Below the pieces are notes generated by a model. That model saw nothing but the letters and a program-made list of their open reading frames with translations. It did not search any database and had not been told where the DNA came from. The translations under genes were made by a program, and so were the position numbers. 64,000 bases of DNA from positions 186,001-250,000 of the forward strand of contig JAHQIW010002164.1 in NCBI GenBank assembly GCA_019055375.1. Reading direction: 5' to 3'. Positions 12,321 to 23,400 of this stretch are shown one piece after another. Numbering within the stretch: position 1 is the stretch's first letter; each line of letters starts with the position of its first letter. The DNA is from Parelaphostrongylus tenuis. Its lineage: Eukaryota > Nematoda > Chromadorea > Rhabditida > Metastrongylidae.

Positions 12321-12511
12321 TCACTAAACAAACATATGGTTTCCAATAAATCCCAGGTCCGACTAACTATTAACCTCGGCATAGTTTGGATAAATCAGTA
12401 TCTTCATCTGTTTAGCCGCTCCGAGGTGTTAATGATATTATTTATTGAATATCAGCGAAGCACATAACAATACAGTTAATAATGCAGCACGAATATTACA
12501 ACAGTCGTGGT

Positions 12512-12547
12512 GGCTAACGTTTCGGCAAGGTTCGCCATCTTCAGAGC
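12512..12547 (-). ncRNA. Hammerhead-like motif at a PLE end
   Basis: Minus strand: GGCU, CUGAAGA, U, GGC-loop-GCC, GAAACGUU, AGCC. The GGCU/AGCC arms can form stem I and stem II is GGC/GCC, but stem III is only one possible pair and one extra base precedes stem II. Known PLE hammerheads have very short helix III; assignment is tentative. Confidence 0.45.
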
Positions 12548-12772
12548 CTGGAAAGGTCAAATTGATTCGCGAATTATTAAATCGAAGTCCTTCATAACCC
12601 TAGCAGAAAATGTAAGAGATAAATTTTTTGGGTCGCATAGAAAAACTTCATTTCAAAACACTCACCGCTTGGATGTTTTAGGTCTTTCAGTTAATCATTG
12701 AAGACCTGCCACTGGGAGTCTATGATAATGTAAGAATGTGCCTGGCTCAGGTCGGGACTATTAGCCTGAGAT

Positions 12773-13165
12773 ATGGTGCTAGGTCACGCGTTATTACGAG
12801 GCATTCCTCGAGACGGCGACTGCATGAGGTCGGGTACAATTTACCTTATCTCTTGCGCGGCATGCGGGGATGAATATATTGGCGAAACGGGTAGACCACT
12901 CTGCATCCGCGTAAAAGAGCACCTAGCTGGGAAACGTAACTACGACCCAAAAACCCCACTAGGGACGCATAGGGAACAGAAGCATAATGGAGCAGATTTT
13001 AAAGTTAAAGTCACGGTCCTTGCACAGGAATCGAAAACGTCTACGCGTAAAACTTTGGAAGCCTTCTGGATTCATAGCAAAGGCCCAAAAATGAACAGCA
13101 AAGAGGAATGCCTCGTAATAACGCGTGACCTAGCACCATATCTCAGGCTAATATTCCCGACCTGA
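12773..13165 (+). CDS. GIY-YIG endonuclease of a Penelope-like element
   Basis: Open frame of 130 codons. The nuclease motif reads TIYLISCAACGDEYIGETGR, with conserved Arg in CIRVKEH and a C-terminal part with GTHREQKH and TLEAFWI. In PLEs this domain follows the reverse transcriptase and nicks target DNA. Here it stands alone between inverted ends, possibly as the remaining C-terminus of a polyprotein. The first Met may not be the native start. Related copies: 33592-33963, 31560-31870, 16140-16465, 35690-35935. Confidence 0.8.
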   Translation: MVLGHALLRGIPRDGDCMRSGTIYLISCAACGDEYIGETGRPLCIRVKEHLAGKRNYDPKTPLGTHREQKHNGADFKVKVTVLAQESKTSTRKTLEAFWIHSKGPKMNSKEECLVITRDLAPYLRLIFPT

Positions 13166-13361
13166 GCCAGGCACAGTCATACATTATCATAGACTCCAAG
13201 TGGCAGATCTTCAATGATTAACTGGACGACCTAAAATCTAAGCGTGAGTGTTTTTGAAATGAAGTTTTTCTATGCGACCCAAAAAATTTATCTCTTACAT
13301 TTTCTGCTAGGGTTATGAAGGCCTTTGATTTAATAATTCGCGAATCAATTTGACCTTTCCA

Positions 13362-13398
13362 GGCTCTGAAGATGGCGAACCTTGCCGAAACGTTAGCC
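13362..13398 (+). ncRNA. Hammerhead-like motif at the opposite PLE end
   Basis: Exact inverted copy of the motif at 12512-12547 (GGCU, CUGAAGA, GGC/GCC, GAAACGUU, AGCC), now on the plus strand. Confidence 0.45.
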
Positions 13399-13559
13399 AC
13401 CACGACTGTTGTAATATTCGTGCTGCATTATTAACTGTATTGTTATGTGCTTCGCTGATATTCAATAAATAATATCATTAACACCTCGGAGCGGCTAAAC
13501 AGAAGAAGATACTGATTTATACAAACATATGGTTGTTAATGCTCTACTGAAATAGATAA

Positions 13560-14900
13560 TGTTTTGACTGCAACCTCGTCGGCCAAATGCCTTCATAATC
13601 TCAACAGATTGGGTCACGAGATCTAGATTTCAGTCGCATAGGAAACAAAACAGCTTTTCCATATACATTCATCTACGAGTCTTCTTTCAAAAGCTCCACG
13701 TGGAAACCAACCATACCAAGCTCACATGGATTTCCAGTGCATGTGGTGAAGGTTCAGTGGTTTTGCTGTTGTGATCCGCTGCCGATTTGTGTCTCGCAAC
13801 GGACAAGAGAGAAGAGTTTAAATCCTTTATATGGATTATACCAAAACAGCCTATAATATACATGCATTACTAAAATGATAATATAATAATATTTATATAT
13901 ATGATCACGACATATCGTTATGCGAACATATGCGTAAGTCAATATGGGTGACCGACTGATGAGGAGTATCGAGGACAGTGCTATGGCAAGTGGTGTTATT
14001 GTAGCTGACGGTGATGATGTTATCGTAAGTGATGATGTTATCAAGTGATCATGTTATTGCATATGACATTGTTATTGCTTTTTGACATTGTTATGACAGA
14101 TGACAATGTTATTGTAATTGAAGATGTTATCGTAAGTGATCATGTTATTGCATATGATCATGTTATTGCATTTGACATTGTTATGACAAGTGACAATGTT
14201 ATTGTAATTGACGATGTTTCGTAATTGTCGAAGCATGACTAAGCGGCGGAGCCCATTTGGGAATGCTATGTTCGCCCCCAAGTAGAACACCGACGGCGGG
14301 ATCCAGTGGGTGAGTATATAGTGTTAGCAGTGGGGTCGCTAGTGATTAGATATGGGCAGAATCCCTAAACCGCGGTGATGGGTCGAGCATAGCCATGGTG
14401 AGTTTGCTCCGCCACGGAAGTACTATGTTCCGCTCACAATCTATTGAATTCACTGTTGTATGAATGCAACCTTATGAAAGTAATTAGTTACAAGACAAAG
14501 AGGTTGTGTAGAGAGAGCAATAATGGATCGACAATGTACTGAGGTGAGGTGGTCCGGGTGATGTCAGACGACCGATACGGATGATGACCCGCGATCGCAC
14601 TGACTGTTGAGGTTGGTGGCAGCTGGGTGCCGCCCTTGTCACTTGGACCATTTCTGTCTAAGTTCCTCGAGCCTCTGCGATACCACTTGCTCTCTAAGTT
14701 CGTAGACCATTTGCGCTGCCTAAATTATCATGTAATTCCCGAAAAGATAGCAAAACTCCGTTGGGAGGTTTGCTATAGTGCACCTCTCTCACCTCAAAGT
14801 AGCAGTCTGAGGCACTCTGTGAGATCACGCGTAATAACGAGGCACCACTTTGCTCGATTCGTTTTCAAGCCTTCGATTAATGACTAATAAATCAAATTAC
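13560..14900. mobile_element. Decayed PLE with internal minisatellite
   Basis: The left part (13600-13740) resembles the PLE untranslated region near 42.1-42.3 kb. The right part (14820-14850) contains the GIY-YIG C-terminal stretch in reverse (ATCACGCGTAATAACGAGGC). Between them lies a short-period repeat. An inverted pair GGCGGAGC (14240) and GCTCCGCC (14404) is also visible. No open frame. Confidence 0.5.
13990..14230. repeat. Minisatellite, ATGTTATTG-type
   Basis: Degenerate units such as TGACAATGTTATTGTAATTG and TGATCATGTTATTGCATATG repeat head to tail across about 240 bp. Confidence 0.8.
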
Positions 14901-15049
14901 ACTGCTAGTTTACCATGACTCATATCTGTGTATGGTCTCAACGACAACGGAAAGCTATCAAAATTATTCCCTTTCTCGCAGATTGTTTAACACTCACCGA
15001 TTATTAAGAGTTCGATAGTTGACAATGGTTCAGATTCATTAAACTAATA

Positions 15050-15485
15050 CTGATTATGGTATTTGAATGCCCCGTAATTTCTTCGCACCATTGTTTTATT
15101 CGTGTTTTTTTTCAGGTTCAAATCGGACTATTCCCAAACGGCTGTGGTATGTTGGAGAATGTTATAGTAGCTCGGGAAGCCATTTGGATGTGCCCGTCGC
15201 ACTATCCTGGCCATCTTAATGAAATGTACCATATCAAAGCGATGCTTCAGTAACACCTCATGCATTGACCGACCACCTCACATTACAAAGGTGACTCGTC
15301 ACATTTTGGAGAGACTGAGCTGAATCATCATAGCACATCCACTGTATAGTCCTGCTCCGTATCATCCATTTAAGCACCTACGGGAAAAAAAGGTCAAAGA
15401 TTACAACCTTGGTCATTCCCGTTGAGAGCGACTGCTGATTGCACCAATAGGCTAAACATGGCTGAGAGAAAGGCAAAGCTAGGTT
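15050..15485 (+). pseudogene. Mariner transposase relic
   Basis: Broken plus-strand reading with VQIGLFPNGCGMLENVI, PTTSHYK, LYSPAPYHPF and KHLREKKVKDYN, matching the order of motifs in the mariner catalytic half. Several stops and shifts; no inverted ends found. Confidence 0.6.
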
Positions 15486-16139
15486 CATGATGGTGCAGTA
15501 GATAACACAGGAACTCTCAGAAGGTAATATTGGAATCTATGCCCCATTGGGATTCTGAGTTTTGCTCACATCTCAACATTTCTGAAGTTGAACTCCACGA
15601 CGTACTCTGGCATTTGAAGCGGAGGCAGTAAATAAAGGCGTAAATATAACGAATTTTGTAATTATTCCAATAGCCGGGAAAAGTGGCTTCTATTTCTGAA
15701 CGTTCAATTCACTTTTCTAGCAGTGCTCACCTAGCAAAATAGTATCGTAAACCATGAAAACATACTAGTGCACTATCTCTCCTCCCACCCCTTACGCACG
15801 AAAATAGCCCTTATTTGAAACATGTACCGAACGGCTGAAAATGTTTGTACGGGTAGGGAGGAGAGAGACTATTCACTTCGCCTGGCAAGACATAGCGATG
15901 TTAAATGGCTAAGAAAGAGCAGCCACTGTAGTCAGGCCATTAAGAAGATTTAGGTCTTGTAACATAAATAACGGGAACAATGTTGTATATCTTTCGCCTC
16001 TATAAGTGATGAAGTAAAGGTCGCTAACAAAAGGCGTTCATGAAGCAACGGTACGGAAAGCTCCGTAGAAATCGTAGAGATTTCACCTGACAACTTAGGT
16101 CCTCCTTTGGTTCAGAACCGCTTGTACAACCGTCAATGC

Positions 16140-16465
16140 AAGACTGACATTTGAATACTGCGCCCTGATGATAGAGACGGAAATTGCATGAGTAGGTCAC
16201 AATATACGATATCTCTTGCACGACATCATGTGAGGATTATAATGGCAAGACGGGAACCACTTTGGATCCGCATCAAAGAACACCTAGACGAGAAAGCCAG
16301 CAGCGAAACAAATAAACATCTAGGGGCGCACAGATTGGAAAACACAACCGATGAGGACTTCGATGTGATAGTAAGAATCATGGGGCAACAATCACAAACA
16401 TCAGCGCGAAAAAACCCTCAAAGCCTCTTGGATAGACCGCGAAAGTCCAGATATGAATAGGACGC
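16140..16465 (+). pseudogene. GIY-YIG fragment of a PLE
   Basis: Translation from 16188 gives EPLWIRIKEHL, NKHLGAHRLE, DFDVIVRIMGQQSQTSARK, aligning with the nuclease at 12773-13165 but with the GIY and YIG motifs lost and a shift near the end. Sequence from 14900 to 16140 otherwise holds only the mariner relic. Confidence 0.65.
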
Positions 16466-17407
16466 GAGATTGACTGAACATAATAAGTGATACGGCATCC
16501 TGTCCCAGATTGATTTTCTACTCTGAATATGGTTCATTTTTCAGAGTGTGTCACATATGACCGATGACCTTTTTCGTATAAGTATAAAGAAGGTAAGGTT
16601 TTTCAAAACAAGGAGATTTTGTCAAAGAAGAAGACATAACGAATTTTGTGTTCAAGAAATTATGCACTCTTTAATTCTCCTATGGTGCTACTGGCATAAT
16701 GTAATGTGTTCAGTACTTTCGAATTCATTTCATAAACAGAATGGAACAGAAATGACAACACTTTACCCCTACTAAATTGAAAAAGTTTCAGCGAATGAAA
16801 TTCGTTAATTGATCATTCATAAGTACAAGTCTTTATTATCTAAAACAAAAAAGAAATCGCTCAATGACGACTTCGTGCTATTTATAGTTACACCTATATG
16901 TGAGGCCAGTGCGTAAGCTCCTTTGGAGAACTTTTAGTAGCCTCTAACATGCAGTACTATGACTAGTTTACCAATTCTGAATAGCTCAAAGGTCTTATAA
17001 TATTTGAGACGCTTATAAACTTATCTTATGACATCTCTTGCTGAGATATTATATTCAGTAGTCTAATGAATTATGACATCGTTCCTCAGCGTGATAGCTT
17101 CTATTCATCTGAGCCGCAACCTGAAGCTCGATACCTCTCCTCGTGGTTCACCACTGTCTACATCTCCAGTTCTTTCAGCATCGATCGACGCACTCCGTCT
17201 CTGCGTTTTTCGTGGAAGACGAAGCAAGTTACTTCTAGCACTTGATAGCGAACCTTATGAAGTAAGTAACGCTCTTTGTATAAATTAAGAGAAGATATTA
17301 ATAATGTTTATTCAAAAAACCATTTATTTTGGTGGAAATATCGTGTAAAGTCTCAAGCATAGCATCCATAACTTTATAAGACTCTGCAATTTTTCAAATT
17401 ACAGATG

Positions 17408-20400
17408 CTAAAAATCATCCTTATACAAGTGAATTGTCTCTCGAAGATACAATTTAATTTCTTTGGTGGAATAAGTCATTGTGAATCCATTGTCGGAAAA
17501 CCATCCAAGAAAAGGTTTCCTTACAGATATCCATGTAAATGGAGATAAACTTGTAGATTGGATTGTCAGTGAGTAAACTTTCGGATTTATTCTCTTGAAC
17601 GCAGTAATGCTGACATCACCGAAGACGTCGAAATCAATCTGGAGTAAATTCAGAGTTATTTTTTGTAACTACAGCAAGTCCAATGCATTTTACGCCATGC
17701 AGATGATATCCTATGAATAAACTGAATCGACAGCAAACTAAAACTTTCCATTCTATTTGACCCGTTTTCACTTTTTTTTTCACTGTGCGTAACCTGGTAC
17801 TTTTAGCATGCAGTTCGTTTTGTGGAGTTGAGGATTCCGTGGGATGTTGGTTACTGATTTCCGAGTAGGGGTATCAGCCCCGTGCTGCTCATCACAACCA
17901 CTTAGCCACTCCCCTTCCTCCACCCTTCAACCCCATCCCCCCTCCTAATGCCTTTCTCTCTCAGCCAGAACCTACTATAATGAATAAATGACCCTATTTA
18001 AATTTCTTGCAAACTGCTCAATCTGTGAATCGGTTTATCCTGGCTTGACAGTCTAACAATCAGTGTTTATCAGCACTACAAGATCTTTGCTTTTCAGTCA
18101 AACAAAAACAAATATTGGAAGTGAAGTTCTTCATAAGAGGCTGTATACGGAGTAAAGGACCTACCTCATGAAATTCATCCGGAAGAAGAACACTTTCAGG
18201 AGCGATCAGCTTACCATGACGGCTTAGAAGACGAGCTCGTATCAAAAAATTCTTCTCATCTATTCTCCATTCTCGAGATGATCTAAATATGAACGAAGCA
18301 AATAGTTGAAAGCATGGATATTTGAGCAATGTTTTGGTGATTAGTAATTAATTATATGTAAGAATAGGAACCAGTTAGGAAATAGTTGTGTATTGCACCT
18401 GGCCAAAAAAGAACGCGTGTTTTTTCACTTACGTATTGAACATAATCTCATCCGCGGAAAGAGGAGCGACATTAACAGTTTCAATGGCCCTATACACTGG
18501 TTCAAATCCATTTGACCATGAAAACATATCGATTTGCAGCTTAGCACCGACGATTTTCCTTGGGGAATCGTTCACGATTGAAATTCCAACGTCGCTGAGT
18601 CCAGAAGCATACTAAAAATCAACCCATTTTTTTGGAATGATCTGAGCAACAAAGTTCATCGAGGAATACGAATGGTATTTTCGCAAAAGTGGGAACTATG
18701 ATTCAGCAACCACAGGCTCAACACTCACATGTCTCACTCTAGAAAAGCATTTTCAAAACGATCGATGTAGGGCGTGCGTGCACCCCCAGGTTCCGCATGA
18801 TTTCATGTGCGGATCCCTGCTTCCAACATTCAACTCGTTTTTTCGTCTTCTTTTTGAACTTCGTAGAACACTAATTAAGCAAATCTACTTGCAATCTTGA
18901 GGACAGGCTTGCTGTGGCGTTTCATAGGCCATTTGTTGCTGACTGTCTGAAAGTGTCAGGAAGTGGGGATCGGCCCCAGGCGCGCCGCGACGAGCATCAC
19001 AACCGCTTGACCACGATGAGCTCATATGTATAATGTATATATATATATATTACATGCATTTATATATGTATTATATATATATATATATCCACGGACCTCC
19101 CTCTTTGAGGGATCCCGCCCGGTTAGTCGCGAGGGCAGGTGGCGCGTCCCCAGGTGGTGGATAGGGGAATAAAACGCGAACCAAAAGTGACCGTGTGCTT
19201 CCCAGAGACGCAGGTGGATTCAGGGGACGAGCTCCCTGCTTCTGCAGCGCGAACTTGACAAAAACTCTATTTATACGAGTCAAGTCGGCCAAAAGCCTGC
19301 AATCAAGCGGCTGAGAAGTACATGGGAGGCGGTTAGGAGTCGCCTCCAACAAATAAGCTCCTCCCGCTCCTCCGAGAGAGACTGGCAAGCTACTCGTGAG
19401 TACCCAGCCCCCACGTTTAGAGCCTGGCAAGCTATACGTTGGGTATCGAAATGCCAAAAACAGCAACAAATATGGGCCTCATTCCCCTGACCCCGAAAGA
19501 GCCCCTGGTACGGCAGCGCCAGGTAGGACGAGTACGGAGAGGCTGCTAAAATCTCAGGGCCGAAATAGGCTGCCAAGATCGAAACGGACTAAAATGACGA
19601 TCTGTACCTACAACGCAAGAACCCTTGCTCACCAATCCGCTGTAGAAGATCTATTGATGCCGCAAGAAGAATAAGGTACGACGTCATTGGCCTGGCTGAG
19701 ACGAGAAGGCGCCATCCTTTTCACGCTGTTTATGACACCGGAGAAGAACTGTTCCTTGGAACATGCGATCGCAGAGGTGTCGGTGGCGTTGGCGTCCTCG
19801 TCAAATCGAATTTGACCGTGACATTGATTCGTTCGAACAACTAACAACCCGTATCGGACGATTACGGTTGAAACGATGTGGTTCTATGCCGGCTTTGACC
19901 ATCTTCGTTGCTTACGCACCAACATCAAGCTATGACGAAGACGAAGTCGAAGCGTTCTATATGGACCTCGAAAAATTCTTCAGAGAAGATCATACATTCT
20001 TCAAGGTCATTGTCGGAGATTTTAACGCAAAAATTGGACCTAGAAGAACGTCTGAAGAACGTCACATAGGGACCCACGGACTAGAATGGAATGAACAGGG
20101 TGAGAGGCTATCTGAGTTTATCATGACGACCCAAACCATCCATGGTAACTCGCAATTCCAAAAGCCTCTTTCTCAGCGATGGACGTGGGAGTCTCCCAAT
20201 GGAGAGTACCATAACGAAATAGATCACATCATAGTAAATCGAAGGTTTTGCCTGACCGACGTCGCTGTTGTTCCTAAGTTCTACACGGGATCAGACCATC
20301 GCCTCCTTCGCGCAACGTTCCGATTTTCGAGGAGAGGAGAGAAAGCCGCTAAATTCAAACAACGAAGTCCCAGAACTACCATAAACTGGGATGTATTCAA

Positions 20401-23400
20401 ATCATTAGTCGGCTCTTGGGAAGATACCGTTGTCGACAACATCGACGAAGAATACGATCGACTCGTTGAATATCTTCGCGTTAGCGCTATGAAAGCCGAG
20501 AGTCCTAAGGTCACGAAGAGACGCTTGTCTCCGCAGACACTCGAGCTGATACGTCAACGTGGAATCGCACGAGCTACAGGCAACCGAATCTTAACGTCCG
20601 AACTTGCGAAACGTTGCAGAGAAGCGATAAAAGAAGACCTTAAAGAGAGAAGAGCAGCAGTTATGGCAGAAGCTGCAGAAGCTGGGAAGAGCATTCGCAA
20701 AGCCCAGCGAGGCTTCGCCAACTATAAGACCAAGATGATTGCACTCCGATACCCTGACGGGACACTTACAGCTTCGAGAAGGGCTATGGAGAAAATCATC
20801 CACCAATACTACTCGGATCTCTTCGCTAGCCATGTTCTCTTACCGTCATATAATTGAAAGAGGACGAATATGTCGTTCCACCGGTCCTCCCTTCCGAAAT
20901 CCGACATGCTATATCGTCGGTGAAGAACAGAACAACACCCGGTCCAGACAGGATTAGACCAGAACACCTGAAGAATCTGCCGCCAGTTCTCATCAACACC
21001 CTGGCTCGGCTCTTCACTCGCTACCTGTCAGAATGCAAGGTCCTATTCAATGGAAAACCAGCAAGACCGTATTGTTGTTCAAAAAGGGAGACCTTCACGA
21101 CATAGGCAATTATCGCCCAATCTGCTTGCTGTCCGTTGTCTATAAACTCTTTACTCGAGTCATCCTGAACAGGATTGACAGAACACTGGACGAAGGACAG
21201 CCATGCGAACAAGCAGGGTTCCGAAAAGGATTTAGTACCATGACCACATCCACACGATTACAAGACTCTTCGAAGTTTCACGAGAGTACAAACAACCACT
21301 CTGTCTCACTTTTATCGATCTGAAGAAAGCCTTTGATTCAGTGGAAACAGAAGCGGTTATAGAGGCTCTGGATAACCAGGGCGTCCTCTACTCGGTACAT
21401 AATGATCCTTCGTGAGCTTTATAAAGATTTCACGACCAAAATATCTCCATTCTACAACAATATCACCATTGACGTAAGAAGAGGGGTTCGACAAGGCGAT
21501 ACAATTTCGCCAAAACTATTTACTGCCACCCTACAAAACGTCATGCGAACATTAGAATGGGACGAAATGGGAGTGAAAATTGACGGTCGACAATTAAACC
21601 ATCTTCGCTTTGCTGACGATATCGTTCTCATAACACCAAACATCAGCCAAGCGGAACGAATGTTGACCGATTTCGATAACACCTGTGGAAAGATGGTCTT
21701 CAACTGAATCTAACGAAAACAATGTTCATGAGGAACGGATGGGTTTCTAATGCCCCATTCACGCTCAACGGAACGACAATCTCCGAATGCTCCAGTTACA
21801 TCTATTTAGGTCGTGAAATCAACATGATGAACGACCTAGCCCCAGAGTTGAGCAGGAGGAAACGAGCGGCTTGGGGAACGTTTAAGAGCATCGAAGATGT
21901 AGTGAAGAGGACAAAGAACATCCGACTCCGTGCCCACCTTTTCGACTCGACAATTATCCCTGCCCTAACGTATGCAGCAGAAACCTGGTCGCTACGTAAG
22001 CAGGATGAAAGATCACTTGCCGTTATCGAACGCGCAGTCGAAAGGTCGATGCTAGGAGTATCCCGTATCTCGCAAATGAGACAAAGGATCCGAACTTCCG
22101 ACCTACGTCAACGATCGAAAATCAGAGACGCCGTTCTACACGCCAGGATATCGAAAATAAGGTGGGCCGGACACGTGATGCGCTTCAACGACAACCGATG
22201 GACGAGAGCCGTTACCGACTGGATTCCTCGGGACGTCAAGCGCTCTAAAGGAAGACCACTGACCCGTTGGTCCGATTTCTTCACGAAAGCGATGGAAGAA
22301 AGATATGATGCTCAGCGAATTCCTAGAGCAAGGAGGACCCACTGGGCTACTCTTGCACGCGATAGGGAAAAATGGAAGAGTTGCTGGTACCCGCTCGAGT
22401 CACTCGACGATCAACGGGACGACAGGTGATACAGGTGATACGTATCATCAGAATACCTGTCGTATGCAAGCAGCATATGCGCAGTGGTTTGCAGGTGCTC
22501 AGCGCGCAGCACGAGGTCAGATGGTTCCCGTATCTCGCATCATGGCTCACCAAGGCATCCGAACTTCCGACCTCTGGGCGTTCGGTCGAGACTGCGTCTA
22601 CACAAGGCAAGTTCTCAAACTGGTGCTGGGCAGTGATAGGCCACGCAACTGACGAGAGCCGGTTCAGCGGATGGCCTCGGCGCGAGCGATTGTAAAGGAG
22701 CCATGACGTTGGTCCATTCCTTCACGCAAAGCGAAGTTAGAAAGTATGAAGTTGAATGCAATGGCGGCCATCCCTCACGGAGGGATTGATTCAACGCTCG
22801 AGTCACTTGACATCATACGTATCACAGTGATACAGTATATATATATATATATGAAAATAAACCATGTGCTTTTCTTGAAATACAAAACATTTCAGGGAAC
22901 ACAAATCCTGCTCCTTCTGCGTCCTTCAACTTATAACTTGCGCATGTACATTGTCGTGACTAGACATGAGTGCATGGGTGTGCTTATGTGTGCACAAATT
23001 GTGCTCTTACACGTCCACTTGACCAAATGTCTCTGTTTAGAGGTAAACGAGAGAAAGTAGAACGTTTCAAAACAAATAGCTTGAAAAGACTCTCCTAGAT
23101 GAGTCCGTGATCTATCCACGAGGAGGTCTAACGTCATGACAGAGCTCGCAAACTAGTAAGCCCTCGACGATTTTCAGTAAGAAAGAGAAGCGCAAGCTAA
23201 GGAGACTACACTCACTTTAATTGAAGTAGAAAATGGAATAAATCGCTCAACAAACGTCCGCTGTGGAACTATAGTTGAAAATAAGTGCTTCTTGAAAACC
23301 AATATAGCAATGACTCTCACACCATTAGACAGAACAGAAGCTGCCTAAAAAAAGCGGTTCGGCTTATTCTCCGGTTTTTCGGACTATAACTTCGACCCCT

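Larger units (their letters stand above)
12342..13520 (+). mobile_element. Small Penelope-like derivative with inverted ends
   Basis: Inverted copies of about 330 bp (12390-12720 and 13195-13520) flank a single open GIY-YIG nuclease gene. The direct repeat ACAAACATATGGTT lies at 12328-12341 and 13521-13534 and reads as a 14-bp target-site duplication, the size expected for PLE insertion. The left end continues beyond the inverted repeat with CTCGGCATAG, found also at the ends of the PLE at 31.15-34.37 kb. No reverse transcriptase is present, so mobility would need enzymes from elsewhere. Confidence 0.75.
19088..22455 (+). mobile_element. RTE-clade non-LTR retrotransposon, inactive
   Basis: Begins with a GC-rich leader after the TA run, then an apurinic endonuclease, reverse transcriptase and short C-terminal region in the order typical of RTE. 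The reading frame changes at least five times, so it is dead. The 3' end (CAGGTGATACAGGTGATAC) recurs in the truncated copy at 42480-42720. Inserted in intron 16 of beta-mannosidase gene B, antisense to that gene. Confidence 0.9.

Noticed and set aside
13950..13985. CTGATGAGGAGTATCG near 13953 as a hammerhead
   Set aside because: No GAAA follows and no stem I partner is present.
19071..19576. Minus-strand open frames over the RTE leader
   Set aside because: Overlap the GC-rich 5' region of the plus-strand RTE; low-complexity peptide with no domain.
23095..23130. TAGATGAGTCCGTG followed by CACGAGGAGG as a hammerhead
   Set aside because: Resembles CUGAUGAGUCCGUGA, but the first core bases are changed and GAAA is absent.
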